Shown here: in pieces, positions 43,982 through 52,368 of the stretch
Numbering within the stretch: the stretch's first letter is position 1
Layout of the letters: each line of letters begins with the position of its first letter
Assembly (NCBI GenBank): GCA_965231905.1
Contig: CBDDOO010000001.1
Coordinates: 62,001-126,000 of the forward strand
Length of the DNA stretch: 64,000 nt
Direction: 5' to 3'
Source of the DNA: G963663315 sp965231905
GTDB taxonomy: Bacteria > Pseudomonadota > Gammaproteobacteria > Arenicellales > Poriferihabitantaceae
Notes under the pieces: generated by a model
Database searches by the model: none
What the model saw: the letters and a program-made list of their open reading frames with translations, nothing else
What the model was told of the DNA's origin: nothing
Made by a program: the position numbers and the translations under genes

Positions 43982-45205
43982 ATGCAAACGTCATTGACAA
44001 GAGAAATTGCGAGTACTCTGCAAGGCGAGACCGCAGACCGTATCTTGCGTAAATGCGTGCATTGCGGTTTTTGTAACGCTACCTGTCCGACCTATCAGTT
44101 GCTGGGGGATGAAAGAGACGGTCCGCGGGGAAGAATCTATCTGATCAAACAATTACTGGAAGGGGAGCCGGTCAACCGGTCGTCCAGGATTCATCTGGAC
44201 CGTTGCCTGACTTGCCGGGCGTGTGAAACCACCTGTCCATCGGGTGTTGAATACGGCAAACTGCTGGAGGTGGGGCGGTCGGTTTTCGAGCGGCGGCTTG
44301 CTCGCCCGCGCCTGCAAAGGTTGGCGCGGGAATGGCTGGCCGCAATACTCCTCAGTCCGCGGTTGTTTTCGTTTTTACTGGCGGCCGGGCGGCTGGTCAG
44401 GCCGGTTTTGCCTTCTGTGCTGAGAAACAAAGTGCCGGAACGCCCGGCCAAGCCTCTGGGCACGGACCGGATTCGATGGCCAAAGCCGATACATCCGAGA
44501 AAAATGGTGGTTCTGGGCGGATGCGTACAAGCCATCTTCTCACCCGATACCAATGCGGCTGCCGCAACGGTGCTGGACAGGTCCGGAATTTCATTGATTG
44601 AGGCCAGCGCCGCCGGGTGTTGCGGCTCGCTGGATTTGCATACCACCGATGAGCACAAGGCCAGACAACGCGCGCGCCGCCTGATTGACGCCTGGTGGCC
44701 CTGGCTGGATCAGGGTGTCGAGGGTTTTATCGTGACTGCCAGCGGCTGCGCCGTCACCGTCAAGGAGTACGATCATCTGTTCCGTGAAGATCAGGAATAC
44801 CATGAAAAAGCCGTTGCTCTATCCGCGAAAACCTTTGACCTTTCGGAAGTTATCGACAAGGAGTACGATCCGGCTTTCCGGGCCAGCGCCGCCGGCTCCA
44901 GAGTAGCCTTTCATTCCCCCTGTACACTTCAGCATGGTCAGCAGATCAAGGGCAGGGTGGAAACCATTCTGGAACGGGCGGGGTATCGGATCTGTGAAGT
45001 GGAGGATGCTCACTTGTGCTGTGGTTCGGCGGGTACTTATTCCCTGCTGCAGCCGAGGTTGTCAAGACAACTGCAAACCCGGAAAATGGCTGCGTTACAG
45101 GAGAATGATCCCGATATCGTATGCACTGCAAACGTCGGCTGTCAGGTCCACCTGAACAGCGTCAGCTCCGGTCCTGTCAGGCACTGGATTGAGTTGCTGG
45201 TATAG
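43982..45205 (+). CDS. glcF: Glycolate oxidase iron-sulfur subunit GlcF
   Basis: GlcF passes electrons from the flavin subunits to the membrane quinone pool. It has two 4Fe-4S clusters near the N-terminus (CVHCGFCNATCPTY and CLTCRACETTCPSGVEYG) and two CCG domains (VVLGGCVQAIF ... ASAAGCCGSLDLH; AFHSPCTLQHGQQ ... AHLCCGSAGTYSLL) that may ligate another cofactor. It is 407 residues and ends the glcDEF operon. The regulator glcC is not in the window. Confidence 0.96.
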   Translation: MQTSLTREIASTLQGETADRILRKCVHCGFCNATCPTYQLLGDERDGPRGRIYLIKQLLEGEPVNRSSRIHLDRCLTCRACETTCPSGVEYGKLLEVGRSVFERRLARPRLQRLAREWLAAILLSPRLFSFLLAAGRLVRPVLPSVLRNKVPERPAKPLGTDRIRWPKPIHPRKMVVLGGCVQAIFSPDTNAAAATVLDRSGISLIEASAAGCCGSLDLHTTDEHKARQRARRLIDAWWPWLDQGVEGFIVTASGCAVTVKEYDHLFREDQEYHEKAVALSAKTFDLSEVIDKEYDPAFRASAAGSRVAFHSPCTLQHGQQIKGRVETILERAGYRICEVEDAHLCCGSAGTYSLLQPRLSRQLQTRKMAALQENDPDIVCTANVGCQVHLNSVSSGPVRHWIELLV

Positions 45206-45321
45206 CCTGATGGATGTATTTCTGAAAATTTCCTCAAAAACAGCGGCGGGACACTTGTATCGCGCATCTGTATCGCGTATCATCCGCGCTCCGTTTTTTA
45301 CCTGCATTTCGTTTAAAACCA

Positions 45322-45750
45322 ATGAAAACCTTCTCGGCAAATCCTCAAACAGTAAAACACGACTGGTTCGTGGTTGACGCCAATAACCGGGTTCTGGGCA
45401 GGTTGGCCGCTGAAATCGCGCATCGCCTGAGAGGCAAGCACAAGGCAGAATATACTCCCCATGTCGATACCGGGGATTATATTATTGTGGTGAATGCAGA
45501 GAAGGTCGCGTTAACCGGCAACAAGGCCAACGCGAAGAAATATTACCACCATACCGGACATCCAGGCGGAATCAAGGAGACTTCATTTCGTGAAATGATC
45601 GGAAAGCATCCGGTTCGCGTAATCGAAAACGCGGTTAAGGGGATGTTGCCGCGCAACAGGCTTGGCAGGGCCATGTTTTCGAAACTTAAAGTGTATGCGG
45701 GAGAGCGGCATCGACATCAGGCCCAGCAGCCCCGGGTTCTGGAAATCTGA
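45322..45750 (+). CDS. rplM: 50S ribosomal protein L13
   Basis: A 142-residue ribosomal protein with the full family pattern (MKTFSANPQTVKHDWFVVDANNRVLGRLA at the start; MLPRNRLGRAMFSKLKVYAG near the end). It forms the rplM-rpsI operon with S9, 39 bases downstream. The 116-base leader (45206-45321) contains a repeated TGTATCGCG and pyrimidine-rich sequence but no structure I would name. L13 operons are often autoregulated. Confidence 0.98.
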   Translation: MKTFSANPQTVKHDWFVVDANNRVLGRLAAEIAHRLRGKHKAEYTPHVDTGDYIIVVNAEKVALTGNKANAKKYYHHTGHPGGIKETSFREMIGKHPVRVIENAVKGMLPRNRLGRAMFSKLKVYAGERHRHQAQQPRVLEI

Positions 45751-45789
45751 CTTCGACACGCAATTCAATCAAACATTATCGTATTTGAT

Positions 45790-46188
45790 ATGGCACAGAC
45801 TCAGGAAACCTGGCGGGGAACCGGCCGTCGTAAATCTTCAACAGCCCGAGTTTATCTTGAGCGCGGCGCCGGCAGCATTGTGGTTAACAAGATTCCTCTG
45901 GAGGATTACTTTGGACGCGAAACTTCGCGAATGATTGTTCGCCAGCCTCTGGAGCTTACGGAAATGCTCGACAAGGTGGATGTCACAGTGAACGTCAGCG
46001 GCGGTGGCAACAGCGGCCAGGCGGGCGCTATCAGACACGGTATCACCCGAGCGCTGATCACTTACGATGAAGAGCTTCGCGGTTCCCTGCGTCACGCCGG
46101 ATTCGTCACCCGCGATGCGCGGGAAGTCGAGCGCAAGAAAGTGGGTTTGCACAAGGCCAGAAAGCGTCCGCAATACTCCAAACGATAA
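45790..46188 (+). CDS. rpsI: 30S ribosomal protein S9
   Basis: A 132-residue ribosomal protein with GTGRRKSSTARVYL, the GGGNSGQAGAIRHGITRAL core, and the invariant C-terminal KKVGLHKARKRPQYSKR that reaches toward the peptidyl-tRNA. In most gammaproteobacteria petABC/sspA follow rpsI. Here drmB ends 18 bases downstream on the opposite strand, so an accessory block is inserted directly after rpsI. Confidence 0.98.
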   Translation: MAQTQETWRGTGRRKSSTARVYLERGAGSIVVNKIPLEDYFGRETSRMIVRQPLELTEMLDKVDVTVNVSGGGNSGQAGAIRHGITRALITYDEELRGSLRHAGFVTRDAREVERKKVGLHKARKRPQYSKR

Positions 46189-46206
46189 ATTCGGCTTCGT
46201 CCGCCA

Positions 46207-48051
46207 TCAACTGAAGAACGCTGCATCGGTAACTTCCAGTACAGGGACGATCAGGGCGCGGTCCAGATAACGGTTACCGCGTTCACAGGAAGTTTCCGAC
46301 ACAAAAGAGCAGGCGTGGCAGGAGGCGGCATGCAATGAGCGATCTTTGTCCGGTTCGTGTTCTGAACAGAGTGGGTCCGATGAGCAAATTCTGGCGCGTG
46401 CCAGGGCCTGTGTGAGAAGACGGCCCAGACTCCCGGGTTTTCCGAGTTCCACCAGCCCGCCAAGCGTGCCATCGGAGTCGGCGGCGGCGGTATAGATCAG
46501 AATGCCGGCCTGCGGTTGTTCTCCCCCGGTGTCGGCATAGATACGTTCCCGAATGCTGGCGGCGTTATAGCCGCATTCGAGAGCGAGTTCACGCACCAGC
46601 AGGTGTGCGACCGTGTGTAACATCGTGTAACGGGCGCCGGGATAGTCTTCGTTGGGGTCCAGTTTGCGGGAGACCCGCCAGCTCCTGTGCCCACAGACCA
46701 GTTTCATTTCTCTCGCCTGAACGCTGTCCCGCTGTTCCCATTGCCGAAGCGCCTTTTCGTCGAAACGGATGAAAATTCCTTCACCGTGTACCTGTCCGGA
46801 GGGAACCCATGTCGGCGCTCCTCTACACAGTTTGGCCATTGGAGGACGCTCCTCCGGGTCGCCCGAATCTTCCGGCGCCTCGACACGGGTGAAGCCGAGC
46901 AACGCATTCACTTCCCGCAACCGTTCGAGCAACAGGACGCTGGCAATCCGGTGTTCGAATCCATTCGGTACGGCTTCCGGTTTACTCAGAAAATGCGGCC
47001 CGTCCTTGGGTGAGTCGGGATCGGTCAGCACTTTCCATTCGGGGCCCTTGATGTCTGTTCCGGTAATATCAGACTGGGCCTTGCCGGCGTGTACCGCTTT
47101 GATCGCGTTCCAGACCACGGTGGGAGGATACTTGTCGATTCCAGGTAGTGTCCCGGTCTTTTTCAGGGTTTTCACCACGAAGGTGACTTCGGCTTGTGAG
47201 TCTGTGTCATGGAAATAATTCCAGCCATCGCGAACCAGCTGGTAGACCGGGTCCCGGGAGAGCGGAATCGCCAGCGCTGAAAGTGTAATCGGGAACCAAC
47301 TGTTGGTTGCGCCCAGCAGCACGGTACGCGCCTGTTCCCTGCAGTCGTCGTCGTAACGGTCGAGATGCGGGTGGCGTCCGCGGCATCGTGGCAGGTATTC
47401 CCTGCCGGATTTGCCGAAAGCGCGGGCCATGTTGCGCGACGTGCCGCACTGGTCACATTTAACCCATAGATTTTCAGTTTGCAGGGATGCGCCACTTTCA
47501 AAGAACCGTAGCGTACCCGTGCAGGCCGACGATCCACTGTGTACGAAGTAGTGCCATGGGAAGTCGTCGAGGTGACCGTTTCTGCAGGCGGACAGGAACC
47601 GCGCCGGAACGGCATCTGCGTCTCTGGCGGGCAGATTGCCGCCCGACCCTGTGCAGTCTCCGTGAACGAATCGTGTTTCCTCCGGACGGAAACGGTTCGC
47701 CCTTATTTTGAACAAGCCCAGATCGAACTCGGACAGCAGGCCGCATTTCACACAACGCAGCCAGCGCGGAAAGGGCCTGACCGGGATACCGACCAGGGTC
47801 TCCGGGTATGGATGAATGCCTTCACTTTGATTGGAGGGCGGCATCCGCAGGTTTTCAACCTGGTGGCCGAGCACATCCCGAACCGCCGACAAGAGGCGGG
47901 CCTCTTCGATCTGAATGCAGTGGTCTTTTTTCCATTGATCGGTTCCCATCGTAACCACGGACAGGTTGGGCAGGTCAATCAGCGCCCCCGGACCGTAGCT
48001 CCAGAAGATCTGACTTGAGCGGATTTCGCCGATCGGGACCTTGTCGTTCAT
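46207..48051 (-). CDS. drmB: DrmB-like protein (DUF1998), DISARM core component
   Basis: This 614-residue protein begins with the family signature IGEIRSSQIFWSYGPGALIDLPNLSVV. It has several cysteine pairs likely to bind zinc (LRCVKCGLLSEFD; WVKCDQCGTS; HAASCHACSFVSETSC) and the DUF1998 region RYTMLHTVAHLLVRELALECGYNAASIRERIY. In DISARM, DrmA and DrmB form the core complex that recognises and loads on phage DNA. It lies 8 bases downstream of drmA, so the two are cotranscribed. No drmC follows: the next gene is rpsI, convergent. Confidence 0.88.
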   Translation of the reverse strand: MNDKVPIGEIRSSQIFWSYGPGALIDLPNLSVVTMGTDQWKKDHCIQIEEARLLSAVRDVLGHQVENLRMPPSNQSEGIHPYPETLVGIPVRPFPRWLRCVKCGLLSEFDLGLFKIRANRFRPEETRFVHGDCTGSGGNLPARDADAVPARFLSACRNGHLDDFPWHYFVHSGSSACTGTLRFFESGASLQTENLWVKCDQCGTSRNMARAFGKSGREYLPRCRGRHPHLDRYDDDCREQARTVLLGATNSWFPITLSALAIPLSRDPVYQLVRDGWNYFHDTDSQAEVTFVVKTLKKTGTLPGIDKYPPTVVWNAIKAVHAGKAQSDITGTDIKGPEWKVLTDPDSPKDGPHFLSKPEAVPNGFEHRIASVLLLERLREVNALLGFTRVEAPEDSGDPEERPPMAKLCRGAPTWVPSGQVHGEGIFIRFDEKALRQWEQRDSVQAREMKLVCGHRSWRVSRKLDPNEDYPGARYTMLHTVAHLLVRELALECGYNAASIRERIYADTGGEQPQAGILIYTAAADSDGTLGGLVELGKPGSLGRLLTQALARARICSSDPLCSEHEPDKDRSLHAASCHACSFVSETSCERGNRYLDRALIVPVLEVTDAAFFS

Positions 48052-48059
48052 GGCGCTTT

Positions 48060-51000
48060 CTAATCTTCTTCACCGGTTGCCGGCGGCGGTGTCCAGGAGG
48101 GACCCGGATTGTCGAACCTTGTTGTGTTCATGACCAGACGTACCCCGGATTCAACTTCGCGCATGGACACCGGGATCGTGAAATTCGTCCACGGCTTTAT
48201 ACCGGGACGGTGCAGCAGTGGCGCCATCATGTCCTTGTTCCTGCCTTTCTTCTGATAGGCCAGGGTGCGCCCGCTCCGGCCCGCTTCCGTGACCCACTCT
48301 TCGATACGTTCCCTGACTTCGGCACAAGTGTGTTCCCTGACGGCAGACTGTCCGGAAATGGATCCTGCGCGTCTGACCATGACTTCGGTGACGTGAACGA
48401 TTTCCTCCAGGTCGGTGCGGTCCAGTTCTCCCGCTCCGGTGTTGGGATTGAGTCGGGCAGTTCCCAGTCTGAGGGCGCTCAGCATGGCGCCGGTCAGGCC
48501 GCGGTCCAGGGCGCGGGGTGAGAACGGGGTTACCGACTGGGCTTCGACATGCTTGTAGAAAGTCGCATGGTAATGCTCGAAGGTTTCGTAATGAGACAGG
48601 TCGCGTGGTCGGGCCCAGGTCAGCGCCGTGCAGACCAATCCGGGAAAGGAGCGGCCGACGCGGCTGGTCGCCTGTATATATTCCGCGGTTCCTTTCGGTT
48701 GTCCGTTGACGACCATCAGGCCAAGACGGTTCACATCGACACCGACCGAAAGCATGTTCGTGGCCAGGACAATATCAATGGAGCGGGCCTCACCTTCATT
48801 CCACCGGGTGACGAACTTCCCTTCCTCGTCATTGAAATCCGCTTTGAACTTCACCTCCAGCTGGTCGAGGTGTTTGGGGATGTCCCGGTTCGAAATGCGA
48901 GAAGTCAGTTCCCGGATCTGGCGCACACTGCGCTGCGACAGGCCGGGGCGGTTGACCAGGCTCATATTGATCCGGAAACAGCGTGTCTGCACATCATCTT
49001 CGGCGAGGCGTTTCATGCCTCCCAGTTCGCGCAGTGAGTTGAAGTAGCCGACTGTCGTCAGGTAGGGGTCGGCGACCGGGCCGAAACGGTCGAACAGCGC
49101 CTGCGCCGCGGTCAAAAATGCTGTGTAAACCCGGATCAGGATCGCCGGGCGCGAGCTTCCGGGAGAACAGACGCCGATATACCGGCGCCCCGGATTGTGG
49201 CTGATGGGTCTTTGTACGGAGAAGAAATTGTCGGCGACATCCAGTCCGCCCGGAGGAAAGATCGAGATTTGCCGCATAAAGACATTGTGGATCTGCTCTT
49301 TTGCCTTGCGAACGGTCGCGGTGGAAGCAATGATCTTGGGTTTTACGACCTGATCGCCGATATTCCAGGCGCACAGTTCATCGACGGCAGTCTCGTAGAG
49401 ACCGACCATGGTGCCGAGCGGCCCGCTGATGAGGTGAAATTCGTCCTGTATGATCAGGTCCGGTGGACGGATTGGCCGGATCTTTCTGACCGTGGTCGCC
49501 GGCAGGCCGCCCTGTGCAGGATGGTTGCCATTGCAATCCGCTTCCGGCCAGAGCAGACCGTGGCGCGGACACTCTTTTTCTGCTCGTCCGAACAGGGTAC
49601 AGGTTTCGCCGCGCCAGGCCATCATGGCGAACTTGTCGACGGTGGCGATCATCATGGTCGGCGGATGGTGGTAGATTTCTTCATCAACGATCAGGATTGG
49701 CAGGCCGGGGTGGGTTTTGCCGCCCGTCTGTCCCCTGGAAAAGGCGCAGCGTCCTTGTTCGTCACCGCAATAGACCTTCGTACACAGGGCGGTCTTGTCA
49801 ACGTCAATATCCCGTCGGTCCAGTATTTCCGTACCGCACCAGGGGCAATTCGTCAATTGTGCCAGCGACCCCCGGTTTGTGTCGAGTCTGCCTGAATCGC
49901 GGACACGTTTGATGATTGAGTAAATATCGGCTGTCGTGCCCGGCGTGACCCTGTTCCCGACCCATAATCCGACCGTGAAAGGCTCGGCGCCCAGTCTTAA
50001 GTCGCCGGATGCGAGCGCTTCTCGCCGTATAACCTCCATGGCGCAGACCAGTGTCGTCGCGCGCTGGAATTGCTGCAACGTCAACAGGCGGAGTGTGTAG
50101 CGCATGATGACGGTCAGGCCACGACTGCCGTCGTACTCCCCGGTTACGCCCTGCATGCGCCGAATCGCCATCGCGAAAGCGGCGACACCCAGATAGGCTT
50201 CGGTCTTGCCGCCGCCGGTCGGGAACCAGAGCAGGTCGGCAAGCGCCTCGACCGGCCGGGTTCGGTCTGCATGGGTCGGGTCGGCCAGGCACGGCAGGCA
50301 GAGCAAGACGAAGGCCAGCTGGAAGGGACGCCACGAGCGGTTGCCGGGCACATCGAGATCCTCGACCCGGACGGCTTCCCGGCGTCTTTGCGCAAGCGAA
50401 TATATACTGTGTATCCGTTGTTTGGCCATCACCCGGTTGGCGAACCGGAACGCTTCGAGGGCTGTCTGATCGCCCTGACTCGCCAATACGCGAATGCCTT
50501 GATCGAGACGCCGCTGAATGTCGGAACAGCGTTCCAGAGCCGAGTTTGCGGGTTTTTCAAAACCGGCGGCGTCTGCTTTGATGCGACTGCGTTGTTCTTC
50601 GATCCATGCCTTGTAGTCATCGGCCAGAATGGTGAGCGCCTTGACCAGAGCCGGTCTGTCCATTTCTGCGAGCCGCGCCATATCAAGGAATCCGTGATTG
50701 ACCATCTCCCGCATCGCGGCGCGGTCTTCGGCATGAAATCCAGGTGTTTCGGTTACCGGAACCTCGTATTGGGGTATTACGGTGGTGTGTATCTCGACGG
50801 CGCGGTCAAAATCGGAGGGGGCGGTGCGGGCATGTACAGCAACGCCGTGACCAACCGCGAACTCGACTTGCCTGCGGTAGATCATTTCGAGCGCGTCATG
50901 CTCCGGATCGTCCTGGTTCCCGTGTACCGATACCCTGCGACAGAATGCGGATTTTCGGTGTGCGCCGGCGGGCGCGCGAACGCTCAGTTCTGGCTGGAAC

Positions 51001-52064
51001 ACCCAGGCCAGGTCCTTGTTTTCGCTCGGCTCTTTCTGTGCGTTGACAAGAAACAATGTGACCATGCGATCACCATTGACGTTATTGTCACGCACGGTGC
51101 CCTGGATGCGGACTTTCGGGTTGTCGACGTCTGGCGCCCGGCGCTGGACCGGGCCTTCACGCAGGTCGAGACGGATGACGCCTCCACAGGGGACGCGCTG
51201 CCATACCCGGGCTCTGCGATCCTGCTGTTTCTCTTTCGTGTCGGGATTCGTACTGGTTTTATATATTTCGACATCGTAATCCCGGCGATAACGCCCCCAA
51301 CGCGCCTCGACTTCAATGATGTCAACTGTGCCGTCCACGCAAATGGTCATCCCGAAACTGGACGGGATGAGAGACTGGTTGCCAGCCGTCCGGATTTCGT
51401 CCGATGCCTCGACCTCTGCATCAACCCGGCCGACTGCGTTATCGAATTCCGCCCCCGGCCCGTGTCGGTCCTTGTGCACATCCAGGTCGTCGGGTTCTCC
51501 TTCGTTGGTTCCGATAGCCCATGTCCCTTCCACCGCGAAATCTGACTTCATCGGCGACAGCCTGCCGACCAGATAACGGTCGCGCACATTCGTGTCGATG
51601 ATTTGTTCCAACGCCCCGTTGGCGGGACCCAGCAGATCATCCATCACCGCCAGTTGCAAAAGCTCCCGAATATATGCCTGGTTTTCAATCCGAAGGGCAT
51701 CATCCACAGTCTTGCCGGTCAGCTTCTCCAACGCGGTTGTAAAAACATCCCATTGCAGACGGCCGGGCATGTCCTCCGGCAATGTGAGATCGGCGCTCCC
51801 GATTGTGGCTGCGGCCCGGTTATTTGCAGACAGCAGGCGATCAAACCAGATGATTGTCCGGTCGTTGTCAATACGAAGACGGAGAACCTGTCCGGCGCGC
51901 GCGAACCCGCCATCCGGCGTGACTACGAGTATCCAGTCGCGTTCCGCGATTTCACAAAACCGGGTCGGAGAACCGTTCAGCTCGAGTGTACAGCCGGGAA
52001 AGGCGGGATTGCTGTTCGAGGATGGGCGCTCAATCGCGATCCAGGCGCTGGCGGTATTCACCAC
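48060..52064 (-). CDS. drmA: DrmA-like superfamily 2 helicase, DISARM core component
   Basis: A 1,334-residue helicase with Walker A (LLWFPTGGGKTEAYLGVAAF), DEFH-type motif II (LIIQDEFHLISGPLGTM), motif III (KIIASTATVRKAKEQI) and motif VI (YIQATSRVGRSFPGLV). ILVDEEIYHHPPTMMIATVDKFAMMAW and a Cys-rich insert (CPWCGTEIL ... CTKVYCGDEQGRC) lie in between. The long N-terminal region contains no recognisable catalytic motif. It starts at GTG 52064, with an in-frame stop shortly upstream. DISARM normally also needs drmC and a DNA methyltransferase, neither of which is adjacent here. A more distant relative is the Druantia helicase DruE. Confidence 0.88.
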   Translation of the reverse strand: MVNTASAWIAIERPSSNSNPAFPGCTLELNGSPTRFCEIAERDWILVVTPDGGFARAGQVLRLRIDNDRTIIWFDRLLSANNRAAATIGSADLTLPEDMPGRLQWDVFTTALEKLTGKTVDDALRIENQAYIRELLQLAVMDDLLGPANGALEQIIDTNVRDRYLVGRLSPMKSDFAVEGTWAIGTNEGEPDDLDVHKDRHGPGAEFDNAVGRVDAEVEASDEIRTAGNQSLIPSSFGMTICVDGTVDIIEVEARWGRYRRDYDVEIYKTSTNPDTKEKQQDRRARVWQRVPCGGVIRLDLREGPVQRRAPDVDNPKVRIQGTVRDNNVNGDRMVTLFLVNAQKEPSENKDLAWVFQPELSVRAPAGAHRKSAFCRRVSVHGNQDDPEHDALEMIYRRQVEFAVGHGVAVHARTAPSDFDRAVEIHTTVIPQYEVPVTETPGFHAEDRAAMREMVNHGFLDMARLAEMDRPALVKALTILADDYKAWIEEQRSRIKADAAGFEKPANSALERCSDIQRRLDQGIRVLASQGDQTALEAFRFANRVMAKQRIHSIYSLAQRRREAVRVEDLDVPGNRSWRPFQLAFVLLCLPCLADPTHADRTRPVEALADLLWFPTGGGKTEAYLGVAAFAMAIRRMQGVTGEYDGSRGLTVIMRYTLRLLTLQQFQRATTLVCAMEVIRREALASGDLRLGAEPFTVGLWVGNRVTPGTTADIYSIIKRVRDSGRLDTNRGSLAQLTNCPWCGTEILDRRDIDVDKTALCTKVYCGDEQGRCAFSRGQTGGKTHPGLPILIVDEEIYHHPPTMMIATVDKFAMMAWRGETCTLFGRAEKECPRHGLLWPEADCNGNHPAQGGLPATTVRKIRPIRPPDLIIQDEFHLISGPLGTMVGLYETAVDELCAWNIGDQVVKPKIIASTATVRKAKEQIHNVFMRQISIFPPGGLDVADNFFSVQRPISHNPGRRYIGVCSPGSSRPAILIRVYTAFLTAAQALFDRFGPVADPYLTTVGYFNSLRELGGMKRLAEDDVQTRCFRINMSLVNRPGLSQRSVRQIRELTSRISNRDIPKHLDQLEVKFKADFNDEEGKFVTRWNEGEARSIDIVLATNMLSVGVDVNRLGLMVVNGQPKGTAEYIQATSRVGRSFPGLVCTALTWARPRDLSHYETFEHYHATFYKHVEAQSVTPFSPRALDRGLTGAMLSALRLGTARLNPNTGAGELDRTDLEEIVHVTEVMVRRAGSISGQSAVREHTCAEVRERIEEWVTEAGRSGRTLAYQKKGRNKDMMAPLLHRPGIKPWTNFTIPVSMREVESGVRLVMNTTRFDNPGPSWTPPPATGEED

Positions 52065-52368
52065 CGGCCATCGGCCCGGAAAAAGAAATCAGCGCATTCA
52101 GCCGACACGTTGATTATGCGCGGTTTATCCCGGTTATCCTGCTGACATTTCTTCGACATTCGAGTTTCTTGCAAACCGCCCATCTCTCGCCCATTCCTGT
52201 TGGTGATATTCACTTCCGGGTAAACTGTCGTGTCCAGCAGCGTCTGATGGATATATGTCACAGATCGGGACGAACTGCAAGGAGATTATGATTATTTCGA
52301 TAGCATTTGAACGATTCCAGGTTGCGACCGTCCATCCTTTTGCACCCGATCGCGTGTAGAATTGCCCG
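52065..52368. other. Divergent intergenic region between drmA and the relaxase gene
   Basis: These 304 bases must contain promoters for both divergent genes. I find no coding frame or named element. It is a candidate location for an origin of transfer, since it precedes a MobF relaxase, but I see no convincing inverted-repeat/nic arrangement. Confidence 0.4.

Noticed and set aside
45206..45321. Possible L13 leader regulatory RNA
   Set aside because: A repeated TGTATCGCG is present but I cannot draw a convincing conserved fold.
50070..51545. A 491-codon plus-strand frame
   Set aside because: It lies entirely antisense to drmA, whose helicase motifs are clear. No recognisable domain is found on the plus strand.
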